Below are positions 1-12,072 of a stretch of 64,000 nucleotides of DNA, piece by piece. This stretch comes from Bidens hawaiensis. Lineage: Eukaryota; Streptophyta; Magnoliopsida; Asterales; Asteraceae. Below the pieces are notes generated by a model. That model did not search any database, had not been told where the DNA came from, and was given only the letters and a program-made list of their open reading frames with translations. The position numbers and the translations under genes were made by a program. The first letter of the stretch is position 1. Every line of letters starts with the position of its first letter. The DNA is taken from positions 415,001 through 479,000 of the forward strand of contig JAIQDT010000169.1 in NCBI GenBank assembly GCA_021521415.1, written 5' to 3'.

Positions 1-2880
1 GAGTATGCCTTTTTAGATGAAGAGAGGAAGCTTCCGATTATCATTGCATCTGCGTTGACCGAGGTCGAGAAGGAGAAGTTGTTGAGGGTGCTACGAGAGC
101 ACAAGGAGGCTATTGCTTGGAAGATTATCGACATCAAGGGTATCAACCCTTCGTTCTGCACTCATAAAATCCTCATGGAGGAAAATTTCAAAACTGTCGT
201 CCAGCCGCAACGGCGGCTTAATCCGAAAATGCAAGAGGTCGTAAAGAAGGAGATCATTAAACTCCTTGATGCGGGGATCATTTTCCCCATTTCTGATAGT
301 GCTTGGGTGAGTCCAGTCCAAGTGGTTCCTAAAAAGGGTGGCATGACTGTCGTCACCAACGAGAGGAACGAGCTTATTCCCACAAGGACTGTGACAGGAT
401 GGCGAGTTTGCATCGACTATCGCCGACTGAATGATGCCACCAGGAAAGACCACTTTCCTCTCCCATTCATTGATCAGATGTTAGAGCGTTTAGCAGTTCA
501 GCAGTACTACTGCTTCCTAGATGGTTTCTCCGTGTACTTCCAGGTTCCGATAGCTCCCGACGACCAGGAGAAAACCACTTTCACCTGCCCTTACGGAACG
601 TTTGCTTACAAACGTATGCCGTTCGGACTTTGTAACGCTCCGGCCACATTCCAGAGGTGTATGGTGGCCATTTTCCATGATATGATTGAGGACTCCATGG
701 AGGTGTTCATGGACGATTTTTCTGTATTTGGGAGTTCCTTCGATCACTGTTTATCAAATCTCGAGAGGATGATGTCCCGCTGCGTTGACACCAACCTAGT
801 CCTTAACTGGGAAAAATGTCATTTCATGGTTCGCGAGGGCATTGTTCTAGGTCATCGAATCTCAAGTGCGGGGATAGAGGTTGACCGGGCAAAGGTCGAG
901 ACCATTTCTAATCTTCCCCCGCCTACTTCTGTGAGATCAATTCGTAGCTTTCTAGGTCATGCTGGGTTCTACCGCCGGTTCATCAAAGATTTTTCTAAAA
1001 TCGCGAGACCCATGACCAAACTTTTGGAGAAGGATGCTCCATTTATTTTTTCTGAGCAATGTATCGAGGCGTTTGATCTTCTAAAAGACAAACTAGTTAA
1101 CGCCCCGATCATGGTTGCTCCCGACTGGTCGTTACCATTCGAGTTGATGTGTGACGCGAGCGACTTCGCAGTCGGAGCGGTTCTTGGACAACGGAAGGAT
1201 AAGCATTTCCATCCGATCTATTATGCGACCCGGACCTTAAATGGCGCATATGAAAGCTATACTACCACCGAAAAAGAGCTTTTAGCTGTGGTGTTCGCTT
1301 TCGACAAATTTAGGTCCTATCTAGTTTTGTCCAAAACGATTGTTTATACGGATCATGCCGCTATTAGATATCTTTTCAGCAAGCAGGATGCTAAGCCTCG
1401 TCTTATCCGATGGATCATGTTGCTTCAAGAGTTCGATATAGAGATCCGTGAAAAAAAAGGGGCCGAGAATGTGGCGGCTGATCATCTTTCACGACTAGAG
1501 GGAGTTGATTCAGGAGATTCGGGAGTTAGGATCGACGATCGTTTTCCGACGGAGAGTCTGATGTTTGTTACTGCACAAGAGGAAGGTTTTCCATGGTTTG
1601 CTGATTTCGCGAACTATCTCGCTGACGGATACCTCCCAAAGATGCCTTACCAGCAAAAGAAGAAATTCTTTGCTGACATCAAATTTTACCTTTGGGACGA
1701 TCCATATCTTTTCCGCATTGGTGCTGATCAGCTTATTAGAAGGTGTGTGGATGTCAAGGAAGGATGGCAAATTTTGAGCCATTGTCATGTGGGACCAACT
1801 GGAGGTCACCACGGTGTGAATTCTACGGCAAAGAAAGTCTTTGATTCTGGTTTTTACTTGCCGTCTATCTTTAAGGATGCTCACCTGTTCGTTAAGAGTT
1901 GCGATCGTTGCCAGCGTGTCGGCAACATTTCTTCGCGAAACGAAATGCCCCAGAATGCCTTTCAAGTTTGTGAGGTTTTTGATATTTGGGGTATTGATTT
2001 CATGGGACCGTTTCCATCTTCGCGTGGAAACAAATACATACTCGTGGCCGTCGATTACGTGTCTAAGTGGGTTGAGGCCAAAGCTCTACCCACCAATGAT
2101 GCCCGAGTGGTAGTCCGTTTTCTAAAAAGTCTATTTGCTCGTTTTGGAGTCCCGAAAGCCTTGATCAGTGATCGAGGTACTCACTTTTGCAACTCGCAGA
2201 TGGATAAGGCGTTGAAGCGTTATGGGGTCACCCATCGGCTTGCGACCGCCTACCACCCACAGACTAGTGGGCAAGTGGAAGTGAGTAATCGGGGAATCAA
2301 ACGTATTCTCGAGAAAACGGTTGGTTCAAATCGTCGGGATTGGTCCGACAAATTAGATGACGCTCTGTGGGCCTTCCGTACAGCCTACAAGACTCCGACT
2401 GGTTCCACACCATTTCGGATGATTTATGGGAAGGCCTGTCATCTTCCTGTTGAATTGGAACACCGCGCTTCATGGGCCCTTCAAAGGGTTAATCTTGATT
2501 TACCCGCTGCAGAGGGTAATCGTTTCCATCAATTACACGAATTAGAGGAGCTCCGGGATCACGCATATGCACAATCATTTCGGTATAAGGAGCATACGAA
2601 GGAACTGAATGACAGGAAATTGAAGGGTAATAAGCAGTTCAAGTGTGGGGATAAGGTTTTACTGTATAACTCACGGTTAAGGTTATTCCCGGGAAAGTTG
2701 AAATCCCGATGGTCGGGACCGTTCACGGTTACTGAGGTTTTCCCGTATGGCACGATTGAGATACAAGATCGAAGCGGGAAGTTTAAGGTGAACGGCCATA
2801 GATTGAAGCACTATATTGGAGAGCCAATAACTGATCAGACAGTCAAGGTGTTCTACCTTGACTCATTCACCGAGGAATAG
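1..2880 (+). CDS. Athila pol polyprotein (RT, RNase H, integrase), 5' partial
   Basis: The frame is open from base 1, so the start lies upstream and the first in-window start codon has no meaning. The product copies the element RNA into DNA and integrates it. Reverse transcriptase covers about codons 60-300, with the catalytic FMDD at 706-717. RNase H follows, with [14 protein letters not shown] near 1152 and TDHAA near 1349. The integrase has an HHCC zinc finger (two His near 1780-1810, CDRC near 1903) and the catalytic core: GIDFMGP near 1990, ISDRG near 2164 and the [10 protein letters not shown] glutamate near 2270. No chromodomain is seen after the integrase, as expected for Athila. No stop or frameshift interrupts the 960 codons, so this copy is young or recently active. 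The stop is TAG at 2878-2880. Confidence 0.96.
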   Translation, partial: EYAFLDEERKLPIIIASALTEVEKEKLLRVLREHKEAIAWKIIDIKGINPSFCTHKILMEENFKTVVQPQRRLNPKMQEVVKKEIIKLLDAGIIFPISDSAWVSPVQVVPKKGGMTVVTNERNELIPTRTVTGWRVCIDYRRLNDATRKDHFPLPFIDQMLERLAVQQYYCFLDGFSVYFQVPIAPDDQEKTTFTCPYGTFAYKRMPFGLCNAPATFQRCMVAIFHDMIEDSMEVFMDDFSVFGSSFDHCLSNLERMMSRCVDTNLVLNWEKCHFMVREGIVLGHRISSAGIEVDRAKVETISNLPPPTSVRSIRSFLGHAGFYRRFIKDFSKIARPMTKLLEKDAPFIFSEQCIEAFDLLKDKLVNAPIMVAPDWSLPFELMCDASDFAVGAVLGQRKDKHFHPIYYATRTLNGAYESYTTTEKELLAVVFAFDKFRSYLVLSKTIVYTDHAAIRYLFSKQDAKPRLIRWIMLLQEFDIEIREKKGAENVAADHLSRLEGVDSGDSGVRIDDRFPTESLMFVTAQEEGFPWFADFANYLADGYLPKMPYQQKKKFFADIKFYLWDDPYLFRIGADQLIRRCVDVKEGWQILSHCHVGPTGGHHGVNSTAKKVFDSGFYLPSIFKDAHLFVKSCDRCQRVGNISSRNEMPQNAFQVCEVFDIWGIDFMGPFPSSRGNKYILVAVDYVSKWVEAKALPTNDARVVVRFLKSLFARFGVPKALISDRGTHFCNSQMDKALKRYGVTHRLATAYHPQTSGQVEVSNRGIKRILEKTVGSNRRDWSDKLDDALWAFRTAYKTPTGSTPFRMIYGKACHLPVELEHRASWALQRVNLDLPAAEGNRFHQLHELEELRDHAYAQSFRYKEHTKELNDRKLKGNKQFKCGDKVLLYNSRLRLFPGKLKSRWSGPFTVTEVFPYGTIEIQDRSGKFKVNGHRLKHYIGEPITDQTVKVFYLDSFTEE

Positions 2881-3469
2881 TCGTGATGGATGCACCACTC
2901 GGGAGATAGCCCGAGTTGTAGAGTTTGTATTATGATTCTCTTTATTATATGTTTTTATTTGTTTATTTTTATTTATATTTATAAAAACATAAAAATACAA
3001 AAAAAAATTCAAAAAAAAAAAATTCAAAAACACAAAAATATGTTTATTTCTTATGTTTTTGTTTTCTGTTTCGTACGCCGCTACATGCGAGCGAGTTTGA
3101 GTTTTTACAGGTATTATTATGCGCATGGTAGCTCTGATGGCGTTTTGGAACTGGTTCACCCGAGGTTGCGGCCGCGAATGAAATGCTATACGGTCGTACG
3201 TTTGAGTCATACACAGATGATGAAGAATCTGCATCTAAACCAGGGGAGTAACCCGTTCTCTATTTTAATTTCTGTTATTTCAAGTTTTAATTTTATGCTT
3301 TACGTTTTATTTTTATTTTATTTCTTTTCCTTGTTCTCATCGAGGACGATTTCGTTCTAAGTGTGTGGATGGGAATTTATTTTACTTAGTTGTTGAAAAA
3401 AATTTAAAAAAAAAATAAATAAATAAAAAGTTTTCACTCGTTTTTCGTTTTCGTACGTCGTTTTTATTG

Positions 3470-3510
<41 letters not shown>
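3470..3510. repeat. (TAA)n microsatellite
   Basis: About 13 uninterrupted ATA/TAA trinucleotides in the Athila 3' non-coding region. Confidence 0.95.
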
Positions 3511-3512
<2 letters not shown>

Positions 3513-4705
3513 TGTCCCTTGTTTTTAATTTCTTTTGCATTAAAGTGGGAGATGATGATTTTATTCGGAAATCAGTTTTTCAAACTACTACTAATATGAG
3601 ATAAATAAAAGAAAACGCACTTAACTTTGATGTGTCGGTAGGCTCAGCCTTGAAAAAGAATGGGCAAATTTGATAAAACGGTTAAACGGAAATCTTTTAT
3701 GGGTAAAGCGTTTTGTCCGTGGAAAATAAGCAATGAAAGGTCGGGCCATACTCAAACCTCAAATTTTGGTATGAAAAAGTGGAAGTATCATGAGTTTTTA
3801 AAAAAATTGAATACGTTATCATATGATGCTTGGGTAGGTTTAACGTTAGAGTATGCCGTGTAGCCTGTGATATAAATCTTAAAATGATAGTTTAGTGTTT
3901 TACACCTCATCGGCGTATGGTTTTATAACCTTAAATCCTGTATTGATGGGATGCTTCGGGTCCGGAGACCATGGGTCTGTATGCAATCTATTTAGCTGGG
4001 TATTCACAATTCCTAAGTGGGGTTGTGGATATTTAAAAATAAAGCCAAAGAGCAAACCCTTATAAGTCTATAAACATGATCACAAAAAGTACGAAAGTAC
4101 AAATACACTATAGACTTGATCATCCACGCTGTTAGCCATGTGGGGTCCCCTTGCTCGCGTCTCATTACCATTAAGAAACGGACCACAAGGGACACGCTAC
4201 ATGTAAGCCCTACAGATGAAATTTTGCATACTCACCTATGGTGATGGATTTGGGGTATTGCTTGATAACGGGGGTATGTCATGTTGTGGGGAGCACTAGC
4301 TATAAATAATTGAACCTTAATCATATCTAATGGCTGCTTAATAAACTTTGATGCTTAAGCTTAGTTGGATAAACAATACCCTTAATCGTCTTAACTATTC
4401 ATAAATATTGAGCAACAAAGTTTTAAATCTGCTAATTTTGAGGTTTAAGTCAAGTTGGGGTGGTCTAGTCCGGTAAAAGCAGAAAATAAGCGGGTCTTAA
4501 TTGTGTAAACCACTAAGTAATATTATTGTCGGATCTTATTTGTCCCGGTAAAGATTAAGGCATGAGTTTAGGTGGACAACAATATCGATGATCGCGGTTT
4601 TTGCGTTTTTCTGAGCTTTAAAATCTAACCTATATGTTTGATTTAACTTTGATTTTCCGATTTTGATCCAACTGCATTAGACTTTTTCATGGACGAAAAA
4701 GGTTT

Positions 4706-4720
4706 AAGTGTGGGGATGTT
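4706..4720 (+). promoter_or_regulatory. Polypurine tract of the Athila element
   Basis: The tract AAGTGTGGGGATGTT directly abuts the TG of the 3' LTR at 4721. This is the expected plus-strand primer position and helps fix the LTR start. Confidence 0.75.
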
Positions 4721-6438
4721 TGATGTGTTGTAAAACACATTTACTTTCCGTATCATTTTTATCATGTTTTAATTGCTTTTTAGTATAATTATTAAGTTTT
4801 ATGGTTTGTTTATGCTTAATATTACAAGGATGATTGTTTTCTTGTAGGTTATGAGGTTTGGTGGAAAAAAGAGTTAAATTGGAAGAGTTTAGGGGCTTAA
4901 TTGTTCAACTTTCAAACTTATAAGTCAAGGCCCGACCCAAGAGCACATCTTAAAAGCCTTTTATAATATTATATTAAGTTAATAACATGAGAAATCAGCC
5001 ATTATTCAATCAAGAACCCGAAAATAACATAAACCCTAACTCCATTCCAAGTTCCGATCGGAACTCAGCAGCCAAAAGGGAAAGAAAAAAAGGAAGAAAG
5101 GCGGCGGCTGAGGTGTTTGTGATGGCTGGAGAGGAAGAGGAACATCAAGGGGGATCTTGTGCAGCTACTAGGAGTCTTATACATCATAAATCTCAGCCAT
5201 AAATCCTAAGTAATCATCCTTAATCTTTGGTTATTGTTCAAGAACCCTAACTTTGTTAAATCGATCTTTTACTTTGAATTGTTTTGCAAGTGATTGATAG
5301 TTTGACTTGTGATTGATTGTGTTTGAATCTTGAATGAGTTTGATTATGTTTATGATGATGTTTGTGAAGTTTTTCTTAAGTATACATGGCTGTCCAAAAT
5401 CTATGAGTAGCTAAACTTGCTTGTTCTACCTAGGATAGATGATTGTTGAGTAGTTTAGACTTGTTTAATGGATTGTTAATGTTCTAGACTTGAATTATTG
5501 ATGTAACGTTTAACTAAACCATAAATTAGATTGTGTGTGATGGCTGTGTTTTATTTGTTATTACTTATAATCCTCTTGCATTAGTTAATTGAATTGGTTT
5601 TGATTAATTGATTGCTTGTTAGACTCTTGACTTGGTGTTTAGGGTTTATTTGCGGGGTGTACAACCGTAAGGATAAGTGGGTAATATAATCATCTAAAAT
5701 CAGTTAAAATACACCTTCTTTGAGACCGAGAGGTGATAAGAAGTAATATTGTCTCGTTGCTTTTACTTCTTAGAATTAAGACCGCGCGAGAGCGGGTTTT
5801 TGTCTTGTCGAGTTTGAGTGTTTATGTGCAATTAGTTGGTTTAATTTGGGTTAAGTTGAATTGTTCCTCTCTCCTTGGTGACATAGTATTTGTCTCCATT
5901 AGGATAGTGTGTCGATGAGACCGAGAGGAGAGTCGTCATTTGAACACGTTAATAATTGTTTTTCCGGTTTATTCTTTAAAATCAACTAAGATAAGTTAGA
6001 GTTTGTTAGAGAGACTGAGAGGTAATTTGACTTTCTTAAACAAGTTTTAGTTGTGTCATCTTTTATAACCGGTGTCGTGAATATTTTCAATCCGTTGTCT
6101 TGTTATTTCTATCAACATGATTCATTCCTAGGTAGACGTCTTTATATATTGAATTTAAACCAAAGTTTTCAAAGTTCTGTCAAAAGTTTTCTTTCAGTTA
6201 AGTTAAGTAGTTAAATAAATTCTAAAATAAATTAATTAAATATTTTGGTGAGTCTTGGTTAGAGTTTAGTAATTATTAACGTTTTCACGTGTCTTCGAGT
6301 TCGATATCCGGACTTTCCTCATCTGTGCTATACGCGACCGGTACACTTGCCGTTTGTGTGAACTAGGATAGATTGTTTGGTTTTTAAAGCTTAGTTGTGA
6401 TTTGTGTTTTATATTTATATATATATTTTCGCACATCA
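4721..6438 (+). mobile_element. Athila 3' LTR
   Basis: The LTR begins TGATGTG at 4721 and ends CACATCA at 6438, a 7-bp perfect terminal inverted repeat; length is 1718 bp. Near the 3' end (about 6300-6365) it carries a segment reading CGACCGGTACACTTGCCG that recurs in diverged form in three other LTRs of this window (reverse complement near 10020; 60620-60650; in a related context near 61680), which marks them as one LTR class. Repeated GAGACCGAGAGG words occur near 5720, 5915 and 6008. The ORFs inside are chance. Confidence 0.88.
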
Positions 6439-7163
6439 TCAAACATTCATGTGATCCAATTTCTGAGTTAATAGAGTTTGTGTATCCTTCCGTTTTAGAA
6501 AATTTCAAAGAAAAATTTTATTTTCATGAAAGAGCACTTGCTTCAAAATATGATATTGTTCAACAAATTAATGATCGTTTGCTCTCAATATTTCCTGGAG
6601 AAGAAAGGGAATATCTAAGTTCTGATAGTGTATGTCCAACAGGCATTATTAATGAGAATTTAGATGAAAGTTTTTGGTCTCCCGACATTCTTAATGTAAT
6701 TAAAGCCTCAGGTTTACCAAACCACAAGTTAGTGTTGAATGTAGGAGTTCCTGTCATGCTTCTAAGAAATTTTGATCAAAAAGTGGATTGTGTAACGGAG
6801 CTCGGTTAAAGGTGGTGTCATTGGGAAATCGTATTATACAGGTGGAGATTATATCTGGAAGTAACATTGGAGATATATATTATATTCCAAGATACCCAGC
6901 GACAAAAAACTTCACATTAAGCTACAAAGAAGACAATATCCGCTTGCTTTATGTTTTGCAATGACCATAAACAAAAGTCAAGGACAATCGCTATCAAGAG
7001 TTGGATTATATTTGAAAAAAATGTTTTTACACATGGTCAATTGTATGTCGCCTTCTCAAGAGTTACAAGATGAGACATTCTTAAAGTTCTCATTCTAGAT
7101 AGTGATGGTAATACTAATGAAACATCAAACGTTGTATACAAAGAAGTATTTCGAAGTTTGTAA
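6439..7163 (+). pseudogene. Helitron Pif1-like helicase, C-terminal remnant
   Basis: Conceptual translation gives the C-terminal half of the Pif1-type helicase of plant Helitron RepHel proteins. Visible blocks are CDPISELIEFVYPS, GEEREYLSSDSV, SGLPNHKLVLNVGVPVMLLRN and, in a shifted frame, FAMTINKSQGQSL followed by a VFTHGQLYVAFSRV block that ends at the TAA 7161-7163. At least two frameshifts (near 6790 and 6930-6960) make it non-functional. The helicase unwinds DNA during rolling-circle transposition in the intact family. The N-terminal part and the Rep domain are not in the window; the Athila LTR ends exactly where this reading starts. Confidence 0.88.
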
Positions 7164-7559
7164 GTACTTTTCAAAAGTTTAACCATATTCATGTTTTTGA
7201 TATTTTTATTGTAAACAATTTTGCATGTCATAATGTTTTGATATAATTTACAATAACAATGCTTTAAGTCATGTCATACAATAAAAAGACGTTCATCATA
7301 ATAATACTAAATTACACATATCCTAAATTATATAAAGTTAATACATCATTTAAAACAGTGGTTCAAATATTGTTTCAAAAATTTCACCAACCATATCACA
7401 TAAGTCAAGCTAACAATTATCAAATATAGAACATAATAATAATAGTTGTCTTAATTCTTCACCATATTTGTTATCATTATCTTCCATTCCCTTTTGTTAT
7501 AAAAAAAACACACATTTGTCAACCACATTCAAGTCAAAAGTGGTTAACATACCTTTATA
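7164..7559. other. Intergenic AT-rich segment
   Basis: About 400 bp between the helicase remnant and the minus-strand B3 pseudogene, which converge here. A possible last piece of the B3 gene lies near 7430-7490 on the minus strand, but I could not define it. No Helitron terminal CTRR with hairpin was recognised. Confidence 0.5.
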
Positions 7560-8959
7560 GTCGTGGATACGGTATCTCGGTTTGTTGTGTGGAGTTTCTA
7601 CATGAATCTCACTTTCAACTCAAACCATCATTGTTTTTGATAATGACCTTCCTTGTTCTATTCAACTTGACTTTTCTTGCAAACCGACTTGGTAACCGCT
7701 GCAAAACAAAAAAAAATATTATCTTTTATTAATCATATATTTGGAATATAAAATTCAAACTTTAACAACAAACTATTCCGTTAAAAAATTTGAGCATTAC
7801 CAAACGATCAACAATTCTTTTATGGAACTATAGATCATGATTATCAACCATATAACCGCAACATTATTTGCATCATCAGCATTTCTACCCACATCAACAT
7901 CAACATTAGAGTTCGCATCAAAAGTAGGCTATTCCACATCAACAATATCTTCAGACTCAGGATTCATTCCCACATAACTCATTTCATAAGCAGCATTATT
8001 CTCATCAACATTATCACCAGATTCATTTTCAATATATTCAAGATCAACATCTATAATTTCTCGAACATATTCCGTTATTTAAACGATGTCAACTTATATT
8101 CCATACCATCTGACTTTAAACTGTCAACTTGAAATCATCTTTCCCATCATAATCAAATACCAGATATTGTCCCCTTATAAGTTTTAATGCCTCAACAATT
8201 TTTAGCCAACCCCTCTAAAATAAAACTTTTGTCCAATGTGAAGTATCTTTACTGTAGAATCATTCATGCCATTAGCACATATGGTAAACACTCTGATAGA
8301 GGTATTTTTGATGTCTTGAAACCGTTGAATAAACAAAGTTGGCACCACCTTTATATTCACAAACATGAAAAATTGTCTAAAAATATTACACACCCTAAGT
8401 ATTACTTGAAAGTCACAATTTCAATACATATCGTATAATCAATGTCAAGATGGTACATGAAGTTGTAGAACGAATTACCGTCAACAGTAACACGCTTTTC
8501 ATTGAAATGTTGAATTGTGAAACATGAATTTCCTTGATACCTAAACACCACAAAATCGTCAAATGCTAACTTCAAATCTGAAGCAAAGTTTTCCATCATA
8601 TAGTTATCTGATAAGCATTCCTCACATATTTGATTGAAACTATCCATTTGCCTCCACTTTTACTTCGAATAGTAGTAAAACCAAGTGAATAATTGTATTT
8701 TGAAAATAATTCAGCGTACGTTAGTGGTAGCTTCTCAAAATAAAAATTCAAACTCCTTTTCATTAATATACTTATTCTCTACTAATATTATTTCAAAATT
8801 ACTGTAACATCATAATTATTTTAGTAATAAATACCGAAAGCCGTGTTAAGTTGTCGTGTGTTAATAATTAATTGATATTAAATAAAGAAAGGTCATGGGA
8901 TTGGATTAATTAAGGTGGGTTAAAGGGTAATGGGCCTTAGGTCCATGGGCCTTAAGGGA

Positions 8960-8966
8960 TATAAAT
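8960..8966 (+). promoter_or_regulatory. TATA box of the solo LTR
   Basis: TATAAAT lies 157 bp into the LTR after ATGGGCC repeats. A (CA)n-rich probable transcript start region follows near 9030. The related LTR at 21080-20441 has TATATAAAC at the same distance. Confidence 0.6.
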
Positions 8967-9496
8967 GCCCCCTTAAACCTTTCTAAAACCCTTTCCATCT
9001 TCCATAATCCCTACACACCCTCAAAACACACACACACACACATATCACCATATATACGGCCGAGAGAGAAGGGTGAGATCCGAGCCAAACAAACGTCGAT
9101 TCTTGATAGATCCTCGTAGTACAAGATAAATACAAGACCTAAAGTTCATAACCAAGCTAAACCGTAACCTTAAAACACGTAAAGGTATGTCTTTTATTTT
9201 TAAAGTTTACGTTTTTATGAACGGTTAGCCTTGAAACTTGAACCTAGAGTAGATCGGGTATAAACGAGTATTAAAGTAGCAAACTTGATGTTAGAAACGA
9301 ACTTAACGAACTTACGGCTGCATATGACTCGTTAAAATAAACCCTACACCTAGTATTGAACGTTTTTATCTTAAAGGTCCAAACTTTATGACTTCCCCGA
9401 GTCAAGTTGTATCCGGAAATAGCCATGGGAACGTCTGCGGTAATTGTTAAACATATCAAGGTATGCATGACTGTTAAAAAAAATAAACCCGTAGCT

Positions 9497-9640
9497 ACAT
9501 CACGTTAAGTTCGCCGGACGTTAAGTTCACCGGATGCTAAGTTCGCTTGTATATAAGTTCGCGCATATATAAGTTCGTGTGTATATAAGTTCGCTTACAG
9601 CAAGTTCGCTTACATTTATGTACGCTTACGTATCTAAGAT
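9497..9640 (+). repeat. Cluster of TAAGTTCGC words
   Basis: At least seven copies of (T)AAGTTCGC or one-base variants occur in 140 bp, spaced about 12-20 bp apart and separated by variable TATATA-type spacers. It lies downstream of the TATA box inside the solo LTR. The same word on both strands is abundant in the unrelated copia element at 41191-53463. Confidence 0.85.
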
Positions 9641-9943
9641 TTGATTACATCGAGGTCCGATTACTTTGGATTACCTGGATGGGTCAAATGTAAGGGTACG
9701 GTAGAAAGATTACCGAGGAAAGACAATTATTAAAGCAAATGAAAACCATAAATTCAAATTTGCTAGGGTTCAAGAATAAAATCTAAGTAAAAGCAATCTA
9801 GGATAAGTATTGATATGTGTAACTTATATACAGTTAGCAGAGCTCAACTAAAGAAATGATTAACTATTAACGGAGAAAGAAACAGAATTTAGGTGAGTTT
9901 CTAGCCCCATTTCTTGTTATGTTTTCGGGGCTGTGTGCATACT

Positions 9944-11698
9944 TGATGTGCTTAAAACAGACAATTAAATATTAACTAAATTAACAAGTAATAAAAACTA
10001 GACTTAACTACACAAAACACCGGCAAGTGAACCGGTCAATTGTACTAAAGCTAAGTAAGTCCGGAATATCGAACCCACAGGACTCTATAAATTACGTTAA
10101 TTAACTAATTAGACTCGACTTACGACACGACTATTTATTATTATGTTTAAAGGGGGATTTTTAAACTAATATTAAACTAAGATTAAACTAAGAAAGTAAA
10201 TAAACAAGTTAACGAGAAACAAGCAACTAAACACAAGATCGAAACCAATCAGAGAAGGAATCTACCTAGGTAAGAATCCCATGCATCAACAATCATCAAG
10301 CAATGGACAAATAACATGATTATGGAAACTGATTTCTAAACGTGTTCCTCTAACAAACCCTAAGGACCTTTGACTGAATCAAATGAAATCCCAAAGAACA
10401 ATTATTAGATTATTAAGCAATTAGTTGAATTGATTTCCGCAAAGTCATCAATTAGGGTTAATTAATAGTATCTAAAGCAAGCAATCTTACGAAACACTAA
10501 ACCCTAGATAACTTGATAAACTAACATGACATCATGAACATGGATCAACACAATAAGCAAGAATATTGTCACTACTATCCTAGCATGCAATTGACCAAGA
10601 CACATGAACAACTCCTCACCTTACAGCTATTGGAATTTAGCAAAACATTTAAAACCTTAACCAACTATCAACAAGCTTCTATGATCTAATGGGCCAATTT
10701 AATCACAATAATCAAAACACCAAGTAATGATTTAAACATAAACCCTAAATCTAAAGAACACAATCAAAAGATAAAAGATCTATGTGAAGCTATAATTAAC
10801 AATCAATCAAGATAATAAACATTCATATGCATCATGAAAGCAAAATCAAGTCTTTTACTATTAAATCAACAAACCATAATCAAAGCATAAGTCCAAAGCA
10901 AGAATCAAGTCTCAAACATGTTCATCAAACCTAGGTAGACATGAAGTCTAGCCTAGAATCATTATTAAAAACAATCCTAAACAAGTCTTAAAAACAAAGA
11001 GGAAAGACATCAAGAATAATGAACAAGGAACGAAAGTTAGAGCGATAAAACCCTTTGCGATTGATCCTCGAACACCCGGATGAAAGCTCTCTCGATCCTC
11101 CTCAGTTCCTAGCTTCAAATCACCTTCAAAACCTTGGAAAACTCTTGAAATCGGCTGCCAAAAAGCTTCGGATCGGCTAGGGAATGAAGATGTTTATATA
11201 AGCGAGAATGGGCTTGGGCTTGCAATTTTTGGCTGACCAGAAGGCCTAGGCGCCCGGCCTAGGCATCCTGGGCATTTGCCTAGGCGCGGCGCGGCGCCCT
11301 CTTGGAGGGGGTTCCGGATTTTGTTGTTATTTGTTGCTTAATCGTCGCTAAATCGTGTGTAATTCTTTCTTGAACTCCAAGCTACGAAATGAACCTTCTA
11401 GATCTTCTTTCCCTTGACCACCATGCCACCATATACATGAAAACAAATCAAAACTCTATGTGTACTAATCATGTAGCCAATGATGAACAAAACGAACTTA
11501 AAACTTTGCATGAAAAGATAGAAAGAATTAAGTTTAACATGCAAGACACCAAAAGATATAAAACATGAAAAACATCTAATACTTGACTCAAAACCTAAAT
11601 TAATAAAAGATAAACAAAACTCGAACTTAAACGAACTTAAAACATTACATAAACATAACTTTACACAGGATTCGAGATGTATAAATAGACGTATATCA
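9944..11698 (-). mobile_element. Athila-like solo LTR nested in the Tekay-like solo LTR
   Basis: TGATGTG at 9944 and ATATCA at 11698 are bounded by the direct repeat ATACT (9939-9943 and 11699-11703). The length of 1755 bp matches the Athila LTR at 4721-6438. Read on the minus strand it contains CCGGACTT ... GACCGGTTCACTTGCCG near its end, homologous to the Athila LTR end, so it lies in reverse. A TATATAA candidate sits near 11203-11193 on the minus strand. No internal region is present. A GCGCCGCGCC/CCTAGGC-rich palindromic patch at 11240-11300 stands out from the AT-rich surroundings. Confidence 0.87.
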
Positions 11699-11906
11699 AT
11701 ACTCGATGTGATTGTTAATACACTTATCCTAAGTGATAAGTGTATGCCTTATGTGATTAAGTGAAAGATATGAATGATTGCTTGTCGGGACGTGAACGAT
11801 CTTCGGATATTGCAGGTACTGTCAAGTTGTAATGCTATGTATAATTTAAGTATGATATGTATGCATATGTGAATGAATGTAAAATGATGTATGGTTGTAT
11901 GGTAAC

Positions 11907-12072
11907 GAAGAGGGAACCGAACCCTAATAATATTCGAGGAAAGAGGGAACCGGGCCCTAATAATACTCGAGGTAAGAGGGAACCTAACCCTAATAATATT
12001 CGAGGAAAGAGGGAACCGAGCTTTAATAATACTTGAGGAAAGAGGGAACCGGGCCCTAATAATACTCGAGGA
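11907..12072 (+). repeat. Five-copy 32-33-bp tandem array in the solo LTR
   Basis: Five units of the form AAGAGGGAACCGGGCCCTAA followed by TAATACTCGAGG. The units differ by a few bases, and the GGGCCC and CTCGAG cores are palindromic. The array sits between the GTGAGTTTCTAGCCCC and AACTCACTCAGCGTAGCTGACC blocks, the same relative place as the array at 40195-40490 in a related LTR. Confidence 0.93.

Larger units (their letters stand above)
2881..4720 (+). other. Athila 3' non-coding region between pol and LTR
   Basis: About 1.8 kb without a credible gene. Some Athila elements carry an env-like ORF here; I see none, only short AT-rich ORFs. It holds A/T runs near 2980-3030 and 3395-3430, a TAA microsatellite, and a purine-rich stretch GTGGGAGATGATGAT near 3545 that resembles an internal polypurine tract. 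A second GTGTGGGGATG tract immediately precedes the LTR. Confidence 0.7.
1..6438 (+). mobile_element. Athila-lineage Ty3/gypsy retrotransposon, 3' part
   Basis: The window opens inside the pol gene of a Ty3/gypsy element. The order is RT, RNase H and integrase (1-2880), a long non-coding 3' region (2881-4720), a purine-rich tract ending in GGGGATGTT, then a 1718-bp LTR. The reverse transcriptase and the LTR with TGATGTG/CACATCA ends are typical of the Athila lineage. The 5' LTR and gag lie left of the window, so completeness and TSD cannot be checked. Directly after the LTR the sequence reads as Helitron helicase, so the element probably inserted into that gene. Confidence 0.93.

Noticed and set aside
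2863..3360. Overlapping open frames after Athila pol, considered as an env-like gene
   Set aside because: Composed of poly-A/T translations (Lys/Ile/Phe runs) with no signal peptide or transmembrane pattern typical of an env-like product.
3540..3560. Internal purine tract as the true end of the Athila interior
   Set aside because: No TG-starting LTR follows it; the TGATGTG/CACATCA pair at 4721 and 6438 defines the LTR better.
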